The notes under the pieces were generated by a model. The model saw nothing but the letters and a program-made list of their open reading frames with translations, searched no databases and was not told the DNA's origin. Position numbers and translations under genes: made by a program. Source: Bidens hawaiensis (Eukaryota > Streptophyta > Magnoliopsida > Asterales > Asteraceae). Taken from it: a stretch of DNA of 64,000 bases. Shown here one piece after another: positions 1 to 9,596 of this stretch. The stretch's first letter is position 1, and every line of letters starts with the position of its first letter. The stretch spans positions 1-64,000 of the forward strand of contig JAIQDT010009166.1 of the NCBI GenBank assembly GCA_021521415.1. The letters are read 5' to 3'.

Positions 1-1719
1 GCGATAAGGCGCTCGAGCTACTGGCGCAGCTCCTGGGACCAAATTAATACGAAACTCGACTTGTCGCGGCGGCGGTAACCCGGGCAAATCTTCAGGAAAA
101 ACTTCTGGAAATTCGCGCACTACTGGTAAGTCTTCAATTCTTCGCTCATCTCCTTTCTTTACTACATGCGCCAGGAAGGCGTAGCACCCTTTCCTTAGAC
201 ACTTACGCGCCTTTAGGCACGAAATCAGTTTCGTCGCAACTCCCCTTCTTTCCCCTTGAATCATCAAAGTTTCTCCGTTCAACAGTGGAATCCGAACCTG
301 TTTCTCATGACAAACAATCTCCGCGAGATTCTCGACCAACCAATCCATACCTACCACAATATCGAAACTTCCCAAATCTATTGGTAACAAGTTAATATTG
401 AACTCATGACCTCCCATGACTAACACACATTGCTCCGTCCTTTCACTCGCGCATAACTGCCTACCATTGGCTAGTTCTATAGTATAAGGTTTGTCTAGCC
501 TACTGGTCGCTAAGCCCAGGGAGTTTTTAAACTCATGGGATATAAAACTTAGGTCAGCGCCAGTATCAAATAAGACAGATGCATAATGACCGTTAAGCAA
601 AAACGTACCGGTTACCACATTCGGCTCTTCCTTTGCTTCACCCGCGCCGATCACAAAAGCTCTCCCGCGAGCTTGGTTTCCTTTCTGTGGGCAATCCCGA
701 CTGAAGTGTCCAGGCTTCCCGCATGCGTAGCAGTTGTCATTGGCTCCAGCTTCTTTAGCACGGCAATTCACCGTCTTGTGTCCTGGTCTGCCACATTTGG
801 CGCACGTGACGTTCGCGCATTCGCCTTCGTGGTGATACTTGCATTTGTTGCACCATGGGTAAGGCCCGCTGTATCCTTTCCTTGATGGTTCCGCGGCTTG
901 AATCGCGTAAACCCTTGTGCTTTCCTGCTTCTTGGGCGGTGGCTGCTTGAAGTCTGATCCTCGGTGGGAGTTCCATTTCCTCTTGGAGTCAGAGGTTCGC
1001 TGCTCGTTCAAGCGGGTGGTCAACATACCCGCACGAACCGTATCCCTTGTAAGGGTGATGGCTCGCGCAACCGCCTCGTCAAAGGTCGGAGGTGCGGCGG
1101 CGTTGAGCGGGACTCTAACGACAGGAGGTAACCCAAAGATGTACCTCTCGATTTTCTTTTCTTCTGTGTTTGCCATGTCTGGCACCAGCTGGCAAAGCTC
1201 GTTGAAACGATTGGTGTAGGCATCGATATCTGTTCCTACCATGGTGTGGTTCCAGAATTCTTGTTGCAAGCTCTGAATTTCTGCGCGAGAGCAGAACTTT
1301 CTCATCAACATTTCTTTCAATTCTTCCCAGGTCTTGTGAAGAGCAACTTCTCGCCCCAAAGTCTTTACTTGGAGCTTCCACCAAGATGAAGCTGCTTCTT
1401 GGAACATGCAGGTCGCGTAAAGGACCTTCTGGTTTTCACTACATCCGCTGATGGAGAGAACTGTCTCCATCTTGTCAATCCAATTGTAGAGCCCAATGGC
1501 TCCTTCGGTGCCTTTGAACGGCCAAGGCCTACAGGCCATGAATGTTTTATAGGAGCATCCTTTGTCCAAGGCTCCTGATTCGGGTTCTGGGGTCTCGTTC
1601 TCTTGGCGACCCTGACTAGATTCGGCCTTGCTGGCCTCATGCGTTGCAATCGCCTGCGCGATTATTTCTGCGAGCTCCTCGGGTGTCATGGTAATTCCCT
1701 TGGCTCTGGTTGGAGGCAT
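1..1719 (-). CDS. Gag-protease polyprotein of G0, partial
   Basis: I read 573 codons from the ATG at 1717-1719 to the window edge in frame and found no stop. It therefore encodes retrotransposon capsid protein, protease and the first residues of reverse transcriptase, co-linear with the G1 polyprotein. Visible marks are the Gag core (W-rich, about 1350-1560), two CCHC zinc knuckles (about 700-830) that bind RNA, and the protease motif D-T-G-A-D near 550-570. The start differs from G1: one A or T is missing in the run at 1721-1724, which puts the upstream ATG out of frame, so the first in-frame ATG gives a protein starting M-P-P-T-R. Whether RT downstream is intact cannot be seen. Confidence 0.9.
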   Translation of the reverse strand, partial: MPPTRAKGITMTPEELAEIIAQAIATHEASKAESSQGRQENETPEPESGALDKGCSYKTFMACRPWPFKGTEGAIGLYNWIDKMETVLSISGCSENQKVLYATCMFQEAASSWWKLQVKTLGREVALHKTWEELKEMLMRKFCSRAEIQSLQQEFWNHTMVGTDIDAYTNRFNELCQLVPDMANTEEKKIERYIFGLPPVVRVPLNAAAPPTFDEAVARAITLTRDTVRAGMLTTRLNEQRTSDSKRKWNSHRGSDFKQPPPKKQESTRVYAIQAAEPSRKGYSGPYPWCNKCKYHHEGECANVTCAKCGRPGHKTVNCRAKEAGANDNCYACGKPGHFSRDCPQKGNQARGRAFVIGAGEAKEEPNVVTGTFLLNGHYASVLFDTGADLSFISHEFKNSLGLATSRLDKPYTIELANGRQLCASERTEQCVLVMGGHEFNINLLPIDLGSFDIVVGMDWLVENLAEIVCHEKQVRIPLLNGETLMIQGERRGVATKLISCLKARKCLRKGCYAFLAHVVKKGDERRIEDLPVVREFPEVFPEDLPGLPPPRQVEFRINLVPGAAPVARAPYR

Positions 1720-1920
1720 TCTTTCATAAAAAGAAAATACAACAAACTTAGCGCATGTACTCAGAGCACATAATGTTCTTATCTCTAGACACTGTGACCC
1801 GTGTTCCTAAGTGCGTGTGTGATTTTTCTTTTGAAAATATTCTTTGAAAAATATTTCATGCGATTCCCAAAGGTTATAGTCTAGGTTAAAAACTTCTTTT
1901 CCTAGTTCGCTATAACCAGT

Positions 1921-1932
1921 GCTCTGATACCA
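1921..1932 (-). other. Primer-binding site of G0 (initiator Met tRNA)
   Basis: On the minus strand the sequence TGGTATCAGAGC lies three bases inside the LTR edge. It is the usual plant primer-binding site, complementary to the 3' end of initiator methionine tRNA. Confidence 0.9.
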
Positions 1933-2430
1933 ATCTGTCACACCCGGCCCTGAGCGGCGGAAACAGCCGGGCGCGCTGCGAGTGGGGATTGATACTTAAG
2001 CACGGGCCATTGCAAAACATTCAAAGATTTTTATTGCGCATGAGAAGTTTAATACAAATACATTACATTGTTTAAGGATTACATAAAAACATCCAAGTAC
2101 AAAAACTGAAGATTTTCTCGCCATATCCCCTTGCGCGGCGGGTAACCGTGCGCATCGAGGGGATAAAACCAAAATCTTCCAAAAAGCTTGTTTTAGATGT
2201 TCGGCGTGTGGTGCTCTAAGTGCGATTCCATGCGCTACCTAGTTATCTCCTGAAAGACACGTAAAAACATTTGAATCAGTATAAACTGAGTGAGTTCACA
2301 AGTTTTAGTAACTTGATAAATCGTATTGCATCATAATCTTGATACAAATCATTCTGAAACATAATTCTGGTAGCATCATTAAACACATGCTTGGTAAAAC
2401 ATAGTTATATCAACATATTCTGATAAAATC

Positions 2431-2770
2431 GTTCCGCGGGTTACGCGCGAACATTTCTGGGAACTGTGCTCGTCTGTGTAAGTGGCGCTGCCACTACGAG
2501 CTAAAATAACGTAATACCGTCCCGCGGGTTACGCGCAGACACTTCTGGAAAACTGTGCTCGTCTGTGTAAGTGGCGCTGCCACTACGAGCGAATATATGC
2601 TGTAATACCGTCCCGCGGGTTACGCGCGGACGTTGTGCCGGAAAACAAGGCGCTCGTCTGCGTAAGAGGAGCGACCTCTACGAACGGGCTCAAACCCATA
2701 GTACTGCCCCGTGCTAGGCACTCGTCTGTGTAAGAGGTGCGACCCCTACGAGTGGGCGGATCAAACCAGC
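2431..2770. repeat. Hairpin minisatellite inside G0 LTR, about four units
   Basis: About four degenerate tandem units of 70-95 bp. Each contains the phrase CCGCGGGTTACGCGC followed by GCTCGTCTG...TACGAGC. The arms GCTCGT and ACGAGC are inverted copies, and in the first two units a second inverted pair (GTGGC/GCCAC) sits inside them, so each unit could fold into a hairpin in single-stranded form. The array is rich in CpG, unlike the AT-rich flanks. Confidence 0.8.
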
Positions 2771-3263
2771 AGTCCCTACCCTTAGAGTTCCAATGGTAAA
2801 GTGATCACTTACTCGAATCTGGTGCACTATCATCGAAAAACCATAGATAACTGTTCGCATTGCTCATCATGAAACATAACTTAAACACGTAATCGTTTGC
2901 TTAGCTTGTAAATATACCATGATAAAACATTATTTAAGTACGTGTCCCTCGCCCCGAAAACAGTTTAAAATAGTGAAAACAGTAAAAATGGGGCTGTGAG
3001 ACTCACCTGTGGTTCTTGTTAAGGGATTAATCGAGATTCGGGTTTTCTTGGTGTTGGCCTCGGAATCGAAGGTCTAGAATACGATTAAATAACAATTATA
3101 TATATTAAGATCAAGATATAAGGGTTGGAAAGTAGATCTCAAGGTTATAATCTAGGCTTACCTAGTAACAGGATCGGAGCTGGAAACAATGGATGCTTGG
3201 GAAAAGATTAGTGCAAGTTTGTAGTTCTTTGAAGTGTGTTTTGGGTGATAATTTAGGCTACAA

Positions 3264-3270
3264 ATTTATA
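3264..3270 (-). promoter_or_regulatory. TATA box of G0 LTR
   Basis: Minus-strand TATAAAT in the context GCCTATAAATTTG. The same sequence is at the equivalent place in both G1 LTRs. Transcription would run leftward into R-U5 and gag. Confidence 0.55.
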
Positions 3271-4091
3271 GGCAAACTCAAGGGAACATAATCCCTTGCT
3301 TTAGGGAATTGTAATCTTTTGAAATGATGATAAAGTATGGAAATTATTATTATTTATTAAAAAGAGTAGAAAAGTAGATTAAAGATTCTGATTTGATATG
3401 GACAGGACATGCAGGGCTGTGGTTGGTGAGAGTGGGTGGCTGGCAGTTGACTTTTACAGTTTGCTTTTTCAGTGCTTTAGACAGTGTACAGTAAAAAGTA
3501 GAAGTTTTCTGAAACACGCTACCGCCCTCTTTTGGGCGGGGACAATTTCCTTAAATCTGATCATTTTGACTAAGTGTTCTGCGCGTATAACTTGGTGCGC
3601 ATAGCTTCCTGCGTGTAGAACATTTCTTTGCTGCGGGTAGGTGCGTAACCTTCTCGCAGTTAGGGACATTTGAGTTTCATTTGTAGATTCTCCAGGTGGT
3701 TTTGGTATTTCAACATGGTGATCAGTCATGTTGAAGTCAATTCCATCCTGGAGCTTCAGACAAACTAGCTCTCAAAGTTCCCGCCATGCGGGTAGGTTAG
3801 TTCCCTTCCGCACGCGCATAAACGATGTAGGATGCACCCGCCTTAGCATCATGCGGGATGGTCAACCCATAGACAACATAACGTTTAAGTTACATGAAAA
3901 CATAAGGCCAATACGTTCACGCATGGCGCATATAACATATGCTCACGCTGGTTCTTAACATGGTGCGCTCGCACAGGGCGCACATAACACATGCACGCGC
4001 TGACTAACATGGCGCGCATAATATTTACAATCACCTAATTATTAGGTTGATTACTTGGTTTAAGGGGTTGGGAAATTTACCGGGTGTCACA

Positions 4092-4445
4092 AAGAGAATT
4101 ATGATGATCATTCTGATGTGGTAAGAGGTGAAAAGGAGAAGGAAGATGAAATTGAAAAGATAAACCTTGATGAAAATGTGGCTCCCACTGATGTGGCCAC
4201 TGATATACAGACAGATGTGTTGACTGATGTCCGAACTGCAACTGAAGCACCAACTCTTGTGATGAATGATGATGATGCTGCTGCTGAGGAGATAATACTC
4301 ACAGAACCAGATGCTGAAAAAACTAGCTCCAAGAGGGTAGAGCATGATGAAGAATTGGATTAGTGGGATAAAAACATAGATGAATTTCCTTCTGAAACTG
4401 AAAGTGACTTGAAAAGAAGATTTGATAAAGGGAAATCCATTAGTG
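4092..4445 (+). pseudogene. Post-pol ORF copy A, C-terminal half only
   Basis: The fragment begins in mid-frame at the edge of G0 and encodes an acidic stretch with the phrases N-Y-D-D-H-S-D-V-V-R-G and S-S-K-R-V-E-H-D-E-E-L-D, broken by a stop at 4361-4363. At about 4445 it is joined directly to the middle of the next copy (G-F-A-P-Q-K-G-S-W), skipping roughly 750 bp that are present between the equivalent points at 5990 and 6812. That is a deletion between tandem copies. Function is unknown. Confidence 0.65.
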
Positions 4446-6250
4446 ATGGATTTGCTCCACAAAAGGGGTCATGGACCCTGATGAGCAGGGATCTAGCCAA
4501 CGCAACCGTTGCTGTGCTTTTTAATCAACCATTCAATTTTTCAAGAATGATCTTTGAAGGAATGGTTCAGAACTTGAAGAAGTCAAACAAGCAGAAGTTT
4601 TTGGCTTATCCACGGTTCTTACAGATTATATCTAATCAAGAGTTGGACGGATTACCAACCACTGGAACCACCCACGTACTTCAGATCCGTGATACATTGA
4701 AGATAATAGAGATCTGGAGAGTTCAATCAGATTTAACCCTGATTTGGTGTATGAGGACTTGCCATGGTTGTTTGTTGATAATATTGAAATACCTAATTTA
4801 CATGAGTTATTGGCAGAGGATAGTGATGAGGATGAAGGAGATGATAGAGGAGAAGATTCTAATGATGATTGGGATGATAATGATAATGATGATGATGTTG
4901 CTAATATAGAAGGGGGTGATGCAAACTTTGAGGACATTGTACAGCCTTAGGGGGAGTATCAGATTATACCAACACCACCAACCACACCATTTGGCACTCC
5001 ACCACAAACACCACCCTACTCACCATCACCCATTAACCAAGCCTACCAAACCCCACCACAAACACCACCTACCTCTCCACCACCAAATGACCAAACCACA
5101 CAATCTCCATCTACTCACACACCCATCCTAAACCCAAGCCAAACAGATTCATTACACCAAACTCCACCTCAAACGACAACCTAAACCCCACCTCAAACCA
5201 AGACCCAATCCCCACCCCATACCCAAACCTCAAATCCAAAACCACAACCATTCCACACTTCACCATCCAACACCCCTCCATCAAATTCCTTCCTACTACA
5301 AAAAAACCTTCGACCTTATTTGCCAAAATATTGATCTGAAGGGAGAAAATTCTGATTTTAGAAAAGAAAATGAGGAGCTGAAGGCTCAGTTGGCTATTGC
5401 TCAGAAACGAATTCAAACCCTGGAGCAGGAGGTTGAGAAGACCTCAGCTGCCCCAAAATAGGGGGAGAATATTATTGAGCTAACTAATATTGTTGTTAAT
5501 GTTGATGATGTAGTGATGGAGGATACAGGTAGTAAATCGATTGATGCTGATGGTTTAACCTGTTTATTGAAAGCTTATGATGATGATGAGGATAGTGAAG
5601 AAATAAGAATAGTTGATGATGAGTATGAGGCTGATGAGTCAGAGGGAGATGAACAAAATTATGATGTTCATTCTGATGTGGTAAGAGGTTAAAGGAGAAG
5701 GAAGATGAAATTGAAAAGATAAACCTTGATGAAAATGTGGCTACCACTGATATACAGACTGATGTGTTGATTGATGTCCTAACTGCTACTGAAGCACCAA
5801 CTGATGTGATGAATGATGATGTTGATGCTACTGAGGAGCTAATACTCACAGAACCAGATGCTGAAAAAACTAGCTCCAAGAGGGTAGAGCATGATGAAGA
5901 ATTGGATCAGTGGGATAAAGACATTGATGAATTTCCTTCTGAAACTGAAAGTGATTTTAAAAGAAGATTTGATAAAGGGAAATCCATTATTGATGAACCT
6001 GAAAAGGAAAAAGAGTCTGAAAAGGAAGTTTCTGAAGAAGAAGAGGTAGATGATGAAAGTGCTGCTGCTGCTAGGAGACTCTATCAAGTAGTAAGAGAAA
6101 TAAAGGAAAGGGAATACATTGCCCAGACCCTGTCTAAAGAGAAACTAGCAGAGCAGGAAATCCTTATTGAGCAAGCAAATATTACCAAGGTTTTTAATGA
6201 ATAAGAGACAGATGATCAAGAAGTAACAGAAACTTTGATAAACCTAAAGA
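4446..6250 (+). pseudogene. Post-pol ORF copy B, N-terminally truncated
   Basis: Domains in order: the conserved block from K-G-S-W-T-L-M-S-R-D-L to A-Y-P-R-F-L-Q-I-I (4460-4640), an acidic D/E/N run (4744-4950), a Pro-rich linker (4960-5280), a short coiled coil (5330-5450), a second acidic block, then S-S-K-R-V and A-A-A-A-R-R-L (5737-6204). Frames change near 4720 and stops interrupt at 4948, 5182, 5458, 5689 and 6202. The protein has no membrane segment or catalytic motif that I recognise. Copies of this type, located after copia pol, are familiar to me from Asteraceae elements, but I cannot name a function. Confidence 0.65.
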
Positions 6251-7760
6251 AGGCTGATGAAATTACGAAGGTTCTTCATATTATAACCTTAATCGTTCAA
6301 AGTTATGTGCTTTATGACTAATATCTACTTTGAATATGTTGTTTTTCTTTGTGTGTTCAGATTTGGCTGACGAAGATGAGCCGAGATATTAATTTGAGCA
6401 CAAGCACAACATGTGTGCTTTGTTGCAAATAACTCCTGATAATGAGGATGTAGCTATGATGATTAGATAGCTACAACAGTTAAATATAATCTTTGCCTTG
6501 ACGGAGTGCCCGGTGATATATAGAAATCATTCATTGGATTTCAGGCGCTCAGCTTAATTGATCGATGATATAAACGGTAGGCAGATAGAAGCTACCGTGG
6601 CGAGGTAGGAGATAAGAATAACTGAAAGAATGATAAGAAGATGTCTCCAATTGCATGATGATGACCACAATCCAACCAATTTTAACACTGCTAGTCTATT
6701 TAAAATCTTTACACAAACAATAGGATATCAGGGGAACGTGAAAGAAGGACAATTCCAAAAGGGAATGTTCCCAAATTTATACAGATTCTTGATTCACCAT
6801 CTTGTTCAGGGCTTTGCCCCTAGGAAGGGTTCTTGGACACTTATGAGTCGGGATTTGGCCAATGCCACAGTTGCTATTGTCTATGATCTTCCATTCAACT
6901 TCTCTAAGATGATCTTCGAAGGAATGGTGAGCATTCTGAAAAAGTCAAACAAAGACAAATTTTTGGCCTATCCTAGGTTTCTGCAGATTATCTTCAATAG
7001 TGAGCTACAAGATTTACCCACAATGGTACAACACATGTAGTGCAGAATCCAAACACTTACAAGCGGATTGCTAAAATGGGCAGCACAAGCAGATTCAATC
7101 CCGAGGCTGAATTTGAAATATTGCGTCGTTAGTCAACCACAACTTGGAGATTATTCATGTGCCTGAGTTAACCTCAAAGGAGGAGGAGGATGATGAGGAT
7201 TCTGAGGAATCCAGTGATAATGATGATAGAGATGGAGGAAATGCAGATAGAGGAGCTGGAGGAGTTGTTGTGGAGAATGTACTTGATCAGTGTCACACCC
7301 GGCCCTGAGCGGCGGAAACAGCCGGGCGCGCACGAGTGGGGATTGATAATTAAGCACGGGCCATTGCAAAACATTCAAAGATTTTTATTGCGCATGAGAA
7401 GTTTATTACAAACACATTACATTGTTCAAAGATTACAAAAAGAAACATCCAAGTATAAAACTGAAGATTTCCTCGCCATATCCCCTTGCGCGGCGGGTAA
7501 CCGTGCGCATCGAGGGGATAAAACCAAAATCTTCCAAAAAGCTTGTTTTAGATGTTCAGCGTGTGGTGCTCTAAGTGTGACTCCATGCGCTACCTAGTTA
7601 TCTCCTGAAAGACACGTAAAAACATTTGAATCAGTATAAACTGAGTGAGTTCACAAGTTTTAGTAACTGGATAAAATCATTCTGAAACATTTCTGGCAAC
7701 CTCATTAACATCTGCTTGGTAAAATCGTATTAACACATAATTCTGACAATATTCTGATAA

Positions 7761-8170
7761 AAATCGTTTCGCGGGTTACGCGTGAACAAATTCTGGATAC
7801 GGTGCTCGTCTATGTAAGTGGCGCAGCCACTACGAGCTAAAATAACGTAAAACCGTCCCGCGAGTTACGCGCAGACGTTTCTGGAAAACTATGCTCGTCT
7901 ATGCAAAGAGGCATTGCCCCTACGAGCTAAGGATACTGTCCCGCGGGTTACGCGCGAACAATTCTGAGAAACTGTGCTCGTCCATGCAAAGAGGCATTGC
8001 CCCTACGAGCTAAGGATACCGTCCCGCGGGTTACGCGCAGACGTTGTGCCGGAAAACAAGGCGCTCGTCCATGCAAAGAGGCGCGACCCCTACGAGCGGG
8101 CTCAACCCCATAGTACTGCCCCATGCCAGGCACTCGTCCATGCAAAGAGGTGCGACCCCTACGAGTGGGC
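7761..8170. repeat. Hairpin minisatellite in G1 3' LTR, five units
   Basis: Five tandem units of about 65-95 bp starting with variants of CCGTCCCGCGGGTTACGCGC and ending in CTACGAGC. Each carries inverted arms GCTCGT/ACGAGC (the last unit CTCGT/ACGAG). G0 has about four units at the same place, so copy number varies inside one family. The same array is at 14735-15145 in the other G1 LTR. Confidence 0.82.
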
Positions 8171-8688
8171 GGATCAAACCAGCAGTCCCTACCCTTAGAG
8201 TTCCAATGGTAAAGTGATCACTTACTCGAGTTCTAGCGCACATACATTGAAAACCTTAGATAACCGTTTGCATTGCTCATCATGAAACATAACTTAAACA
8301 CATAATCGCTTGCATAGCTTGTAAGTATACCATGATAAAACATTATTTAAGTACGTGTCCCTCGCCCCGAAAGCAGTTTAAAAACAGTGAAAACAGTGAA
8401 AATAGGGGCTGTGAGACTCACCTGTGGTTCTTGTTAAGAGATTAATCGAGATTCGGGTTTTCTTGGTGTTGGCCTCGGAATCGAAGGTCTAGAATACGAT
8501 TAAATAACAAGTATATATATTAAGATCAAGAAATAGGAGAATATAAGGGTTGGATAGTAGGTCTCAAGGTTATATTCTCGGCTTACCTAGTAACAGGATC
8601 GGAGCTGGAAACAACGGATGCTTGGGAAAGGATTAGTGCAAGTTTGTAGTTCTTTGAAGTGTGTTTTGGGTGATAATTTAGGCTACAA

Positions 8689-8695
8689 ATTTATA
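8689..8695 (-). promoter_or_regulatory. TATA box of G1 3' LTR
   Basis: Minus-strand TATAAAT, identical in context to the box at 15664-15670 in the 5' LTR. Because this is the downstream LTR, a transcript starting here would run out into C1 sequence leftward. Confidence 0.5.
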
Positions 8696-9561
8696 GGCAA
8701 ACTCAAGGGAACACAATCCCTTGCTTTAGGGGATTGAAATCTTTTCATATCTAAATGTAATGATGATAAAGTATGGAAGTTATTATTATTTACTTAAGAG
8801 TGGAGTGGTGGATAAAAGATTTTGATTTGATTTGGACAGAACATGCAGGTCTGGGGTTGGTGAGAATAGGGTGGCTGACAGTTGACTTTTCATGTTACAG
8901 TGTGCTTTTTCAGGTACTTTTGTCAGTGTACAGTAAAAAGTGGAAAATCTCTGAAACACGCTACTGTTTCCTTTCGGGCGGGAGTAATCTCCTTAACTGG
9001 AGAATAGACCAAGTGTTCTGCGCGTATAACTTGGTGCGCATAGCTTTCTGCGTATAGGACATGTTTTTGCTGCGGGTAGGTGCGTAACCTTCTCGCAGTT
9101 AGGGACATTTGAGTTTCATTTGTAGATTCTCCAGGTGGTCTTGGTATTTCAACATAGTGATCAGTCATGTTGAAGTCAATTCAATCTTGGAGCTTCAGAC
9201 AAACTAGCTCTCAACGTTCCCGCCATGCGGGTAGGTTAGTTCCCTTCCGCACGCGCATAAACGATGTAGGATGCACCCGCCTTAGCATCATGCGGGATGG
9301 TCAACCCATAGACAACATAACGTTTAAGTTACATGAAAACATAAAGCCAAATCATTCACGCATGGCGCATATAACATATGCTCACGCTGGTTCTTAACAT
9401 GGTGCGCTCGCGCAGGTTGCACATAACAACTGCACGCGCTGACTAACATGGCGCGCTCGCGCAGGGCGCACATAACAAATGCACGCGCTTAATATTTACA
9501 ATCACCTAATTATTAGGTCGATTACTTAGCTTATGGGTTTGGGAAATTACCGGTTGTCACA

Positions 9562-9571
9562 TTCTCCCCTC
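9562..9571 (-). other. Polypurine tract of G1
   Basis: Minus-strand GAGGGGAGAA directly abuts the 3' LTR. It is the usual primer site for plus-strand DNA synthesis. Confidence 0.85.
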
Positions 9572-9596
9572 GTTAAAACGAATTTCGTCCCGAAAT

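Larger units (their letters stand above)
1..4091 (-). mobile_element. Ty3/Gypsy element G0 (Tekay-like), right end only
   Basis: Read on the minus strand this is LTR (1936-4091), primer-binding site (1921-1932), then gag and protease running off the left edge. It is the same family as G1 at 7291-16536: coding and LTR sequences align over their whole visible length. The LTR ends in TGTCACA at 4091, and the copia ORF of C1 starts abruptly at 4092, so G0 inserted into C1. Base AAGAG (4092-4096) would be the right copy of the target duplication; the left copy lies outside the window. Assignment to the chromodomain-bearing Tekay clade is by analogy with G1, whose C-terminus is visible. Confidence 0.93.
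1936..4091 (-). repeat. 5' LTR of G0 (2156 bp)
   Basis: The LTR runs from TGTCACACCC to ...GTGTCACA on the plus strand (TG...CA ends). It aligns with the 2271-bp LTRs of G1 but is about 115 bp shorter, mainly because it has one fewer hairpin unit in the minisatellite at 2431-2770 and a shorter CpG-rich repeat near 3958-4025. The minus-strand TATA-like box is listed separately. The window shows only one LTR of this element. Confidence 0.93.
7291..9561 (-). repeat. 3' LTR of G1 (2271 bp)
   Basis: Ends TGTCACACCC...GTTGTCACA. It is near-identical to 14266-16536; by eye the differences are at about 7577, 7770 and 9183. It contains the five-unit hairpin minisatellite (7761-8170) and two copies of a 48-bp CpG-rich repeat (9397-9490). 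Several apparent short reading frames on both strands here are by-products of the minisatellite. Confidence 0.96.

Noticed and set aside
586..885. Plus-strand 99-codon frame, repeated at 12900-13199
   Set aside because: It is the reverse complement of the Gag-protease region of G0 and G1; conservation follows from the real minus-strand gene.
4031..4462. 143-codon minus-strand frame rich in Ile, Phe and Ser, with a similar frame at 5496-5879
   Set aside because: It is the complement of the acidic, GAT/GAA-rich post-pol ORF; the hydrophobic look is a by-product of that composition.
7761..8170. CRISPR-like array of repeats and spacers
   Set aside because: Units are degenerate, of unequal length, inside a eukaryotic LTR, and repeated in the other LTR. 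No cas genes.
7948..8243. Overlapping short frames on both strands (also 14923-15218)
   Set aside because: They arise from the CpG-rich minisatellite, whose unit length leaves several frames open. No start context or family supports translation.
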